A program made the position numbers and the translations under genes. From Mycobacterium gordonae (lineage in GTDB: Bacteria > Actinomycetota > Actinomycetes > Mycobacteriales > Mycobacteriaceae): a DNA stretch of 64,000 nt. Each line of letters begins with the position of its first letter. Position 1 is the stretch's first letter. The notes under the pieces were generated by a model that saw nothing but the letters and a program-made list of their open reading frames with translations, was not told the DNA's origin and ran no database searches. Below are positions 9,190 through 17,196 of this stretch, in pieces. The DNA is taken from the NCBI RefSeq assembly GCF_017086405.1, contig NZ_CP070973.1, positions 4,186,739 to 4,250,738 of the forward strand. Direction: 5' to 3'.

Positions 9190-10109
9190 TTAGCGACCGG
9201 TTCATAGGTCAGTTCATCCGTCCATGAAGGCGGTCGCCCGAGTACTTGCACGGGGAAGATGTCGATCGCATTGCCTAAGCGCTGGGAAACGAAGTGAAGG
9301 GGTTGGGACCGCTTGATCGAGGAGGACATGTGGGCCTTCAAGATGTGATATCCAGGCACCCTCCGCGTGTGCTCACTGCGGTCCCCGACATTGCCATATC
9401 GCGTCACCGCGTTGTACAGCTTCTCTTCGGATAGCCCCATCGCGTTGAGATTCATCAACATGCGCGTGAGAAGCGGTATATACAGCAACGCGCCAGTGAG
9501 AATACGGGGGTCCATCACAGCGCCGACCGTTTGGATTGCATGGATTCGCATGGGACTGGCGCCGAGGTCATTCAGGACTTGAAAACCTACTGCAAGGTGC
9601 CGCGATTCGTCGCTGTTGACCTTATTGAATACTTCCCCGCAAATTGGGTCGTCGACCTCATCAAGGAGAAATTTCAGCAGGGCCCCGTCCAGCGCGGTCT
9701 CCAGTGCGGGAATCGCGGCGCCGATGACAGTCAGAGGAAGAGCCTCAGCGTACCGATCTAGCCACTCGATCACGAGACGGATGTTCTTATTCGGTACAGG
9801 CTTTTCGCCTTCCTCGATCATGCCCCAGCGACGCATCAGAGCAAGTTCGGCGTTGGCGTGACGCTGCTCCTCGGCGTGAAAGTAACGGTAAATGTCTCCG
9901 AGCGCTTCGAAGGGCGCCTTCGGGGCCATCGCAGCAAAGGCGCGCGCTCCGACATGCTCAATCCACACCACGTCGGACATGAATTGCTTGAGTTTGGGAC
10001 GCTGTTCGTCGGTGATCAACTCCGCACCAGGGGCGCCCCAATCGATATCGGCGAGAGCCCATTGCTTGTTCTTGATCGTCTCGAGCATGTCGCTATATGC
10101 GAACGCCAT
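9186..10109 (-). CDS. Ferritin-like diiron protein (possible oxygenase)
   Basis: This all-helical 307-residue protein has two E-x-x-H elements, HAEEQRHANAEL (about residue 78) and NSDESRHLAVGF (about residue 169). Further acidic residues occur in WIEHVGARAF and ALETALDGA. This is the pattern of a four-helix-bundle carboxylate-bridged diiron site. It begins 1 nt after the SDR stop and its stop overlaps the BVMO start by 4 nt, so it is tightly built into the operon. It could be an oxygenase or desaturase acting before the BVMOs, or a helper protein. No specific family name is certain. Confidence 0.75.
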   Translation of the reverse strand: MAFAYSDMLETIKNKQWALADIDWGAPGAELITDEQRPKLKQFMSDVVWIEHVGARAFAAMAPKAPFEALGDIYRYFHAEEQRHANAELALMRRWGMIEEGEKPVPNKNIRLVIEWLDRYAEALPLTVIGAAIPALETALDGALLKFLLDEVDDPICGEVFNKVNSDESRHLAVGFQVLNDLGASPMRIHAIQTVGAVMDPRILTGALLYIPLLTRMLMNLNAMGLSEEKLYNAVTRYGNVGDRSEHTRRVPGYHILKAHMSSSIKRSQPLHFVSQRLGNAIDIFPVQVLGRPPSWTDELTYEPVAK

Positions 10110-10110
10110 T

Positions 10111-10977
10111 TCACTGCTCCCTCTGTTCGGCTGGATCGTTCCATGAGGCCACGCGCTCCACCAGCCCCAACGCCCGCGTAAACTGACCGGGTAAAGCTCT
10201 TTTCAGTTGCCACAAAATTTTCGCGTCCAGTTGGGGCACTACATAGATTTGTCCGCGATCGTGCGCGTTCAAGGTCGTTCGAGCCACTTGATCCGGCGAA
10301 ATGCCGGTCCACCTCATCAGGTTGGTCGCGAGTTTCGCCGCCGACTCCTCAATCTGAGGATTTTTGGCGATGTTCGTCTTGACGAAGGTGGGGCAAAGCA
10401 CTGTGACATTGACGTTAGTACCGCTCAGTTCGGCCGCCAAGGTCTCGGACAGAGCGAGCACTCCGGCCTTACTCACGTTGTATGCCCCCATTCGGGGCGC
10501 CGAGCCGAAACTCGCGGCGGACGCCACATTGATCACTCCGCCACGGCCGTTGCTCCGGAGCCGGGGAACGAAAGTCTCGCACCCGTAGATAACACCCCAA
10601 AGGTTGACAGAAATCGCAGCGTTCCAGTCCTCGACCGACGTAGCGCCGATGCGATTGCCGCCCGCACCGATTCCGGCGTTGTTGATCACCAGGCTCGCCG
10701 CCTTGCCAAACCAGTCTTCACTGGCATCAGCGAGGTTACGGACCTGCTCAAGGTCGGTGACGTCGCATACGACGTCGAAACCCTCGCCGCCGGCCTGCCT
10801 CACCAACTCGGCCGACTCTTTCGCAGTGATGGGGTCTTTGTCCGCACACACAACACGTCCACCTCGGCGTGCAAGCTCAACGGCGAACGCGCGGCCGATA
10901 CCGCTCCCTGCGCCTGTGACTACTGCGTGGGCGCGGTGGGTTCTACCTGGTGAACTACCGAACGGCAAGAACCTCAT
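10111..10977 (-). CDS. Short-chain dehydrogenase/reductase (SadH-like)
   Basis: This 288-residue SDR has the cofactor motif VVTGAGSGIGRAFA (about residue 19), NNAGIGAGG, a catalytic Ser region (INVASAASFGS) and the YNVSK active site. The ATG at 10977 is chosen because an AAAGG site lies just upstream and the Rossmann strand follows at once. Longer upstream reading is not SDR-like and overlaps the divergent TetR. It is the first gene of the minus-strand operon. Oxidising a secondary alcohol to a ketone would feed the BVMOs downstream. M. tuberculosis sadH sits in the mymA operon in a similar setting. Confidence 0.9.
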   Translation of the reverse strand: MRFLPFGSSPGRTHRAHAVVTGAGSGIGRAFAVELARRGGRVVCADKDPITAKESAELVRQAGGEGFDVVCDVTDLEQVRNLADASEDWFGKAASLVINNAGIGAGGNRIGATSVEDWNAAISVNLWGVIYGCETFVPRLRSNGRGGVINVASAASFGSAPRMGAYNVSKAGVLALSETLAAELSGTNVNVTVLCPTFVKTNIAKNPQIEESAAKLATNLMRWTGISPDQVARTTLNAHDRGQIYVVPQLDAKILWQLKRALPGQFTRALGLVERVASWNDPAEQREQ

Positions 10978-11097
10978 CTGCTTGCCTTTCGGATCGCGAC
11001 ACTGATTTCCGGTGCGGGAGACCATTGATTTGGGGGCATCAGCCACCATTGGTGTCGCATGCCACCAGTTTGGTCGTGAGCCCGACGTTTTGTCAAG
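10978..11097. promoter_or_regulatory. Divergent promoter region with imperfect palindrome
   Basis: This 120-bp gap separates the SDR/BVMO operon from a TetR gene on the other strand. Bases 11050-11067 form an imperfect inverted repeat with TGGTG/CACCA arms around a GCATGC-like centre. TetR proteins often bind such a site between themselves and a divergent target operon. The operator assignment is an inference. Confidence 0.4.
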
Positions 11098-11739
11098 ATG
11101 TTTGATGTGCGGTCGAGAAACACGCGCTGGGGTGGTCGGACCGGTGCTGAGCGTCGAGCAGAGCGACGGCAGCAATTGATCGAGGCTGCGACCGAGATTT
11201 GGAGTGAGAGCGGTTGGGCCGCAGTGACTATGCGCGGCGTGTGCGCCCGGACAGGGCTCAACGATCGATACTTCTACGAGGACTTCAAGACGCGCGAGGA
11301 TCTTCTCGTCGCAGCGTGGGATGGCGTTCGCAATGACATGCTCGGCGAGGTTTCCGCGCTCTTCGACGAGCGTGTGGATCGGCCGCCGATCGAAACCATC
11401 ACCGCGGCGATCGCCATCGTGGTCGACCGGATCGCACGCGATCCTGGCCGGGCGCACATCCTCCTCGCTCAGCATGTAGGTAGCTCACCGCTGCAAGATC
11501 GCCGCGCTGTGGCGCTGCAGGAGGCAACGCAGTTGGTCGTCGAGGCAAGCCGGCCACATCTCAGAGAAGACGCCGACGAGACGGCCCTTCGTATGGACAC
11601 TTTGGTTGCGGTGGGGGGGTTCGTCGAAGTCATCACGGCCTGGCACTCCGGTTTGCTCGCGGTGACCGAAAAGGAAGTGGTCGCGCACACGAGCCGACTG
11701 GCTGAAACCTTGGCTCAACGCTACGTCGTCAGCGGCTGA
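11098..11739 (+). CDS. TetR-family regulator
   Basis: This 213-residue regulator has an N-terminal helix-turn-helix (about residues 22-62), including WAAVTMRGVCARTGLNDRYFYEDF, typical of TetR recognition helices. The C-terminal ligand domain is variable. It is transcribed away from the SDR/diiron/BVMO operon across a 120-bp gap, so repression of that operon is the simplest guess. The ligand would be a lipid-like substrate or product, which cannot be read from the sequence. Confidence 0.88.
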   Translation: MFDVRSRNTRWGGRTGAERRAERRQQLIEAATEIWSESGWAAVTMRGVCARTGLNDRYFYEDFKTREDLLVAAWDGVRNDMLGEVSALFDERVDRPPIETITAAIAIVVDRIARDPGRAHILLAQHVGSSPLQDRRAVALQEATQLVVEASRPHLREDADETALRMDTLVAVGGFVEVITAWHSGLLAVTEKEVVAHTSRLAETLAQRYVVSG

Positions 11740-11858
11740 GGCTTAACCTTTCCGTGAGTTTCGAGGCCGACTGCACTTGTCTGTATGACTGTCGCCTTGA
11801 CCCGCCACCGGGCATCCAATCCGTGACGACAGGCGCGCTGTCGATTGTTTGGAGGAAC

Positions 11859-11885
11859 GACGCAGAAACAGTGTCTTTCTGCGTC
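11859..11885. terminator. Perfect 10-bp stem hairpin between convergent genes
   Basis: GACGCAGAAA (11859-11868) and TTTCTGCGTC (11876-11885) are perfect reverse complements separated by a 7-nt loop. The hairpin lies between the ends of the convergent TetR gene (11739) and diiron-type gene (11906), where a shared bidirectional terminator is expected. There is no long T run, which is usual for mycobacterial terminators. Confidence 0.65.
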
Positions 11886-11905
11886 GCCCTCCTCACGCAC
11901 TTTTG

Positions 11906-12775
11906 CTACCCCGGCTGAGCGATGACCTTCTGTGAGCCGTCTTGGTCGAACAGTTCCTTGCTCCATCGCTCCAGGACCGCGGTGCTGTCCCAATCATCAG
12001 GGTGGAAGCCGGGGCGGTTGTACGAACGGAATCGCTGCAGCGCATCGGCGGTGAACATCGGGGTGCGACTGAAGCGACGTAGGCTACGCACCAACGTGAC
12101 CGGGTTATACGAGGCCTTGTCAGAGGCCATCGACAGCGCAGTCTGCAGAATGAGTTCGCCGAACAGAATTGCAGAGGCGATCCGCATGCCCCGTACGCGG
12201 GTGCGCTCGGTGCCTCCAATCAGCCGATAGGCGTCGAAGGCGACGGCTTTGTGCTCCGACTCCTCGAACGCATGCCACAGCAGAATCGGTCGAACCTCTG
12301 TCTGTCCGATGAGCTTCTGCGCGTCATCGCTGGTGAGAATGATTTCAGCGAGCGTCGCGGTGTAGTGCTCCAATGCAGAGGTCATCGACAGCCGCATTTC
12401 TGGCGAAAAGCGCCGCTCCAATCGCTTGATCAGGCGTGCGACGTGGCGGTCGATCCGCGCGGTCGGATAACCCATGGCCTGGAGCCGTTCGTTGAGGAGC
12501 CGATGCTGGTGTCGGTGTGTGGCCTCTTGCCCGATGAAACCCTTGACCGCTGTCAGCAATTGGGGATCGTCGATGGAACTCTGGAAATACTTGACCGAGC
12601 GGATGAAGAAGTCTTCCCCTTCCGGGAAGGTCGCAGAAAGCACCGAGATGAAATGGCTCATCACCAGGTCGCCATCCACGAAGTGTCGCCGCTTCGTGGA
12701 GGTGGGCATGGGGAAACGAACGCGCCGGGGTTTTGGCAATACACGGCTCTTGGTCGAGGCTCGATCTTCCGGCAT
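11906..12775 (-). CDS. Putative metal-dependent hydrolase (PF10118-type)
   Basis: This 289-residue helical protein matches the uncharacterised 'predicted metal-dependent hydrolase' family. The signature metal-ligand stretches are GQEATHRHQH (about residue 88) and HAFEESEHKAVAFD (about residue 168), both with an E-x-x-H layout. Family members are common next to lipid and hydrocarbon genes in actinobacteria and may in fact be diiron enzymes. It is divergent from a second TetR (12849), in a layout that mirrors the SDR/diiron/TetR pair beside it. The reaction is unknown. Confidence 0.8.
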   Translation of the reverse strand: MPEDRASTKSRVLPKPRRVRFPMPTSTKRRHFVDGDLVMSHFISVLSATFPEGEDFFIRSVKYFQSSIDDPQLLTAVKGFIGQEATHRHQHRLLNERLQAMGYPTARIDRHVARLIKRLERRFSPEMRLSMTSALEHYTATLAEIILTSDDAQKLIGQTEVRPILLWHAFEESEHKAVAFDAYRLIGGTERTRVRGMRIASAILFGELILQTALSMASDKASYNPVTLVRSLRRFSRTPMFTADALQRFRSYNRPGFHPDDWDSTAVLERWSKELFDQDGSQKVIAQPG

Positions 12776-12848
12776 CTTGACGGGGTCCTTCCTCCGTTGC
12801 GTGATCTGACTTTAGGCCTTGTCACATGAGACTGCCAGAATGTAGGGC

Positions 12849-13538
12849 ATGAGTCCAGCACGTGTTTATGGCGGGCTGTCCGCAACTCAACGCGATGCGC
12901 AGCGCCGCGCACTGCTGATTGACGCCGCGGTCGCGCTCATGGGCAAGCAGGGAGCCGCCGCGTGCACCGTGACCGCTGTGTGTACGGAGTCAGGAGTGAC
13001 GAGCCGGTACTTCTACCAGCAGTTTCGCGACAGAGACGCGCTCCTGCGTGCGATGTTCACCAAGATCTCCACCACCTTCCAAGCCGTGATCACCAAGGCG
13101 ATACCGGATGACACCGTTGCTCCTCAAGAACTCGCTTACGCTCCGATAAAGGCCCTGGTTCAGATGATCGAGAACGATCCCAGCATGGCCCGCATATTGT
13201 TTGTCGAATCGGGCGCTGAACCCCTGCTTCGGCAGCTGCGAAGCGAACTGATGTCCGAATTTGCGGAGCTCGTCCTCAGAGAGGCCCGCCTGCATCTCGA
13301 TATACCCAGCGAGGTGATTCAGGTCGCAGATCTCGCCGCTACCTACGGTGTCGGGGGCCTGTTCGAGATTCTCCGTCGCTGGATAGACGGACAACTAAAC
13401 CTATCGACCGAAGTGCTTATCGAGCATTGTGCGGGTTTTCTCGGCAGTCTTGGCCTGTATACCCTCGGCCAGAAACCTGACCCGGCCGCTTCGCACATCC
13501 AGGTCGATATCAACTCCCCGGCGGGCCACAACAGATGA
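12849..13538 (+). CDS. TetR-family regulator
   Basis: This 229-residue regulator has an N-terminal helix-turn-helix with AACTVTAVCTESGVTSRYFY (about residues 37-56). It is divergent from the PF10118-type gene, with a 73-nt gap that should hold the promoters of both. Similarity in layout to the TetR at 11098 suggests that the two gene pairs arose by duplication or serve related lipids. Confidence 0.87.
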   Translation: MSPARVYGGLSATQRDAQRRALLIDAAVALMGKQGAAACTVTAVCTESGVTSRYFYQQFRDRDALLRAMFTKISTTFQAVITKAIPDDTVAPQELAYAPIKALVQMIENDPSMARILFVESGAEPLLRQLRSELMSEFAELVLREARLHLDIPSEVIQVADLAATYGVGGLFEILRRWIDGQLNLSTEVLIEHCAGFLGSLGLYTLGQKPDPAASHIQVDINSPAGHNR

Positions 13539-13700
13539 GACCGGCGGTATTTTCGCCGACACGCTGCGGCGTCACGCTACCGAAGGCTGGTACACCACGA
13601 TGTGGTCGAGTACGCGTTTGCTTAGCAAACCCCCTGTCGGCCCCGGTTCAATCCTGAGCAGCCTGCGCCGGTTGAAAAATGAGCAGATTTACGGGTTGAG

Positions 13701-14249
13701 TCATCCTTCCCAGGGTGGTCGCGCAGTGCAGCGTATTGACGACGCCTTCTGTATGGAGCTAGTGAAGTGATCCAGCGTGACGACGACGAATAACCCGGAC
13801 GCGGACGCGACCAGCTGGCCGGTGGCTTCCTCGCGCAATTCTGTCCGCACTTCGAGTTTCCGGCCGGTTCTGGACACGAGCTCCGCGCTGACCTCGTAGG
13901 GAACCCCCAGCAATACCGGCGCGAAGAACTCGGTGTCGAGCTTACGGGTGACGGCCATCTCACCGACGACGTAGAGCAGCATGCCCACCGTGTCGTCAAG
14001 AACCGTCATGACTGCGCCGCCATGTGCGATCCCGGGTGCGCCGCGATGTCGGCCGTCGAAGATATGCCTGGCGCCCACCCCGTCGCCACGCCGACGCGCT
14101 CGCAGGCGATGACCGTGCGGATTGTCTGTGCCGCAACCAAGGCACCACGGATGGTGCGCATCGAGGTAGTCGCCGTCGGCGGCGATAACACGATTCTGAA
14201 AGTTATGCCACCACGCGATGGCCGAATCTTCTTCCGCTTGCTCGTCGAT
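13701..14249 (-). CDS. PaaI-type hotdog thioesterase without a normal start codon
   Basis: This hotdog-fold thioesterase has a clear N-terminal family stretch (HPWCLGCGTDNPHG) and the GIAHGGAVMTVLDD active-site helix. The coding frame reads upstream past the only in-frame GTG (14078), which would remove the family's conserved N-terminus, and opens just after a TAG at 14264-14262. A strong AGGAGG site lies there, but at correct spacing the in-frame codons are GTC (14252) and ATC (14249), not ATG, GTG or TTG. Either a rare ATC start is used or the start codon has been mutated. I give ATC at 14249 as the start (182 residues). Acyl-CoA is the likely substrate. Confidence 0.6.
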   Translation of the reverse strand: MDEQAEEDSAIAWWHNFQNRVIAADGDYLDAHHPWCLGCGTDNPHGHRLRARRRGDGVGARHIFDGRHRGAPGIAHGGAVMTVLDDTVGMLLYVVGEMAVTRKLDTEFFAPVLLGVPYEVSAELVSRTGRKLEVRTELREEATGQLVASASGLFVVVTLDHFTSSIQKASSIRCTARPPWEG

Positions 14250-14408
14250 GACGAAATCCTCCTAAATAGGACCACGCAGTGCATGGACCACCATGCGACT
14301 GAAGAACTGCGCCGACGTCGGCTGGGCTGATCGCCCGAAGACAGTATGTAAAGGACTCGTTAGCCCGCCGAGATCATCGCTGCGGTACACCTTCCAGTTC
14401 CGTCACTA

Positions 14409-14669
14409 TCAGCCATTTGGTCCTGCCCCGCAATACGCCCTCGACGCTGTCGCCGCATAGCTCGCCCGATAATGCTCGGGGTCGTCGTCGGTGCTATAGG
14501 GGTCATACCAAATCCTGTCCCCCACAGCGGTGACGGTCAACCTCGCCTTCTGCACAAGGGTCACGAACGTCACCGACCGCGTTCTGGGCGAAGCGCTGAA
14601 CATCGTCATGCTGCCAATCGAGAAACCAGTAGTCTTCAGGAAACTCGATTGATTTGAAGTGCCACTCAC
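14409..14669 (-). CDS. Small hypothetical protein coupled to the BtrH-like gene
   Basis: This 86-residue frame has a GTG start that overlaps the stop of the BtrH-like gene by 4 nt (GTGA), the main reason to think it is translated. The sequence contains RLTVTAVGDRIWYDPYSTDD and has no membrane segment or known motif. It may be a real coupled gene or the decayed tail of the upstream protein. No function is proposed. Confidence 0.4.
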   Translation of the reverse strand: MSGTSNQSSFLKTTGFSIGSMTMFSASPRTRSVTFVTLVQKARLTVTAVGDRIWYDPYSTDDDPEHYRASYAATASRAYCGAGPNG

Positions 14670-15766
14670 AGATAGCCTTTCAGATGAGCTTCGATGCCGG
14701 TATCGACAGTGCCAACGGATCGACTGGCCGTTTCGAGGGCTTCGACGAGGCGCGTTTCGGCGTCCGGGATCGTCGCGGCGACTTTGGCCGCAGCTAGACT
14801 ACGACTCCGTAGCGATGTGCCGGCATCCGTGGCTGCGGCCGCAAGCGTAGACCACGCTTTGGAAGCATGTCGGGCCGCGGCAGCCGCTTCGGCAGTGGCG
14901 GCGTCATCTAGGAGATCGGCGATGTTCTGGCAACCGTCTGCCTGCAGCGTACGAAAGAGCCCGCCGCCGGTACCGGCTTTCTCGATGAACGCCCCGAGCC
15001 CGAACAATGCCGCGGTCAGGGCATCGTCATCGAACAGCGTTGGCCAATGCCCTACGTCATCGGCGAAGTCCTGCACACCCTTCAAACCGGAAGATTCGAC
15101 TTCAGCTGCCTCGATGCGCAGTAGCGGCGCACCTACGGCACCGCCGCGCATGAACGCTGCGCTCGCGGCGAGTGCAGCGGCCGCGATCGGCCCAAGGTCT
15201 GGCACTCGCTCTGGCCAGTCGACGTGATATGTGGTGTGCCGGGTAGGTGTGGGAAACCCGACCGAGGACCGCGCCCGGCGTAGGTCGTCGTAGGCCACCG
15301 TCTGGGTTGTCTCGCGGTCATTATCGACCACATAGGCGACCCGTTGTTCGTCATCGTATCCGGTGATGACAATGTCGTGACGGCTCATGTGCAATCGGAC
15401 GCGCAGGTAAGGAAGTTCGCCGATGTCAGCCCAGACCATGACGGGTCGACCTTTGTCGATTTCGTCGGTCACAAATGCCCATCCCACGTCCGGGTCATCG
15501 GTCGATCGCACGACGAACTTTGCGCCAACCCGGGAGAGGTAATCCTGTTCCAGGTCGCTTCCTCGTCCTACCAGGTACACCTGGGGGAACAACTGCGTAG
15601 AGCGGACGTACGAGAAGTCCAAGACTCCGCCGAGGGTGAAGACCAATCCTTCACTGAGTGCTTCTGTCCCCCATCCGAGTTGGGCCCATTCAGTAAGGTC
15701 ACGAAGCGCACCGGAACCACAGTGCCCTCCCCTCCTATGGGGATAGGGAACTTGAATCCTCGTCAT
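14666..15766 (-). CDS. BtrH N-terminal domain / DUF4872 protein
   Basis: This 366-residue protein has the BtrH-type N-terminal domain (HRRGGHCGSGALRDL, with a likely Cys nucleophile near residue 15) and a C-terminal helical DUF4872-like region. BtrH in butirosin synthesis transfers an acyl side chain from a carrier protein, and relatives have a papain-like fold. The ATG at 15766 is chosen because AAGGAAG precedes it by 5 nt. The middle part has RLHMSRHDIVITGYDDE, which probably holds the active-site His. No carrier protein or peptide synthetase lies nearby, so the partner and role here are unknown. Confidence 0.7.
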   Translation of the reverse strand: MTRIQVPYPHRRGGHCGSGALRDLTEWAQLGWGTEALSEGLVFTLGGVLDFSYVRSTQLFPQVYLVGRGSDLEQDYLSRVGAKFVVRSTDDPDVGWAFVTDEIDKGRPVMVWADIGELPYLRVRLHMSRHDIVITGYDDEQRVAYVVDNDRETTQTVAYDDLRRARSSVGFPTPTRHTTYHVDWPERVPDLGPIAAAALAASAAFMRGGAVGAPLLRIEAAEVESSGLKGVQDFADDVGHWPTLFDDDALTAALFGLGAFIEKAGTGGGLFRTLQADGCQNIADLLDDAATAEAAAAARHASKAWSTLAAAATDAGTSLRSRSLAAAKVAATIPDAETRLVEALETASRSVGTVDTGIEAHLKGYL

Positions 15767-16043
15767 CGCCGCTTCCTTCCTTGTCAGTAGCACTGTTGAG
15801 ACTCGTCAAAAGCTACGTTTCATCACGGCTTCCCGGCTGACAGTAGGTGCCAACACCAACACGCGTGACCGCAGCCAACCTCAGCCGCGCATCTCGACAG
15901 CCTATGGCGATGGGGCACATTGACTTTCGATCGCTAGTCCTGCATCAACACGTCAACGGTAAGAGCCACAGACGCGCAGCACTCAACCGTTGTACTCAGC
16001 TCGCTTGCTCCCGTGGTCGCGCTCCCGCGCTTCGGCTGCTTTA

Positions 16044-17150
16044 TCAGAATCGGATGAGTCCTCGGATGTTGCGGCCCGATCGCATATCCGCGTAGCCTTC
16101 GTTGATCTGATCGAGGGTGTACTCACGGGTGATCAGCTCATCCAGCTTGAGGTGTCCGGCGTTGTAGAGCTCGACGAGCCGCGGGATGTCGTGGGCGGCG
16201 TTCGAAGAACCGTACAGAGCGCCGCGGATCTGCTTTTCATACAGCGTCAATTCCAGCAGTGAACCCGACATCGAGGTGTCTTCGGGGTGCCCGATCGCGG
16301 TAACGACCACACGGCCGCGTTTACCGACCAAGGACAGCGCCTCGCCGATGTAGGACCCTTCGGCGACATCGGTGGTCAAGACGCAGACATCGGCGAGTTT
16401 GCCGCGGGTGATGTCACTGATCAGTGACCAGGCCTCGTCGATCGTGGCAACGGCATGCGTCGCACCGAAACCGCCGGCTTGTTCACGCTTGAACGCCACC
16501 GGATCGACAGCCACGATGTTCAACGCGCCCGCGATGCGGGCACCCTGAATCGCATTCATGCCGATGCCACCGGCTCCGATCACCGCCACGGTATCCCCGG
16601 CACGCACCTCACCGGTGCGCACCGCCGACCCGTACCCGGTCGTCACACCACACCCGATCAACGCCGCCTTGTCCAGCGGTGTCCCCTGGTCGATTTTGAC
16701 CAGAGACGCCTTGGGGACCACGGTGTATTCCGAGAACGTGCCCAGCAGGCACATCTGGCCGACGTCCTCACCCCTGGCATGGAAACGGTAAGTGCCGTCG
16801 ATCTGGGGTCCCATCATGAGCGCGGCACCCAAGTCGCACATGTTCCCCATCCCCCGCGCGCAATAGGAACAGTGCCCGCACGACGGCAGGAACGTCAGGA
16901 TCACCGAATCGCCCTCGGCGACGTTCTCGACACCCGCACCCACTTCGACCACGGTGCCGGCACCCTCGTGGCCACCGACGACGGGCAGCGGAATGGGCAG
17001 GTCGCCGGTCACGAGGTGTTCGTCGGAATGGCACAACCCGGTCGCGGTCAGCTGGACGAGCACTTCATCGGGGCCGGGAGGATCCAACTCGATGTCCTCG
17101 ACTTCCCACTTTTCTCCTAGGCCCCACAGCACTGCAGCACGTGTCTTCAT
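16044..17150 (-). CDS. Zn-dependent alcohol dehydrogenase (class III / NDMA-dependent type)
   Basis: This 368-residue MDR-family enzyme has the catalytic zinc ligands in GLCHSDEHL and GGHEGAG. The structural zinc Cys set is in CGHCSYCARGMGNMC, and the NAD motif is VIGAGGIGMNAIQGA. The ATG at 17150 is chosen because AAGGAG lies 6 nt upstream. The frame continues further upstream but has no protein-like sequence. It is the last gene of the SCP2/ligase/dehydrogenase run, 46 nt after the ligase. It likely oxidises the alcohol made by the CYP153 system to the aldehyde. It resembles AdhD of the M. tuberculosis mymA locus in family and setting. Confidence 0.9.
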   Translation of the reverse strand: MKTRAAVLWGLGEKWEVEDIELDPPGPDEVLVQLTATGLCHSDEHLVTGDLPIPLPVVGGHEGAGTVVEVGAGVENVAEGDSVILTFLPSCGHCSYCARGMGNMCDLGAALMMGPQIDGTYRFHARGEDVGQMCLLGTFSEYTVVPKASLVKIDQGTPLDKAALIGCGVTTGYGSAVRTGEVRAGDTVAVIGAGGIGMNAIQGARIAGALNIVAVDPVAFKREQAGGFGATHAVATIDEAWSLISDITRGKLADVCVLTTDVAEGSYIGEALSLVGKRGRVVVTAIGHPEDTSMSGSLLELTLYEKQIRGALYGSSNAAHDIPRLVELYNAGHLKLDELITREYTLDQINEGYADMRSGRNIRGLIRF

Positions 17151-17196
17151 GTGTGTCTCCTTAACGTCAGTGTTTCGGTCGCAGTGGATTGATGAT

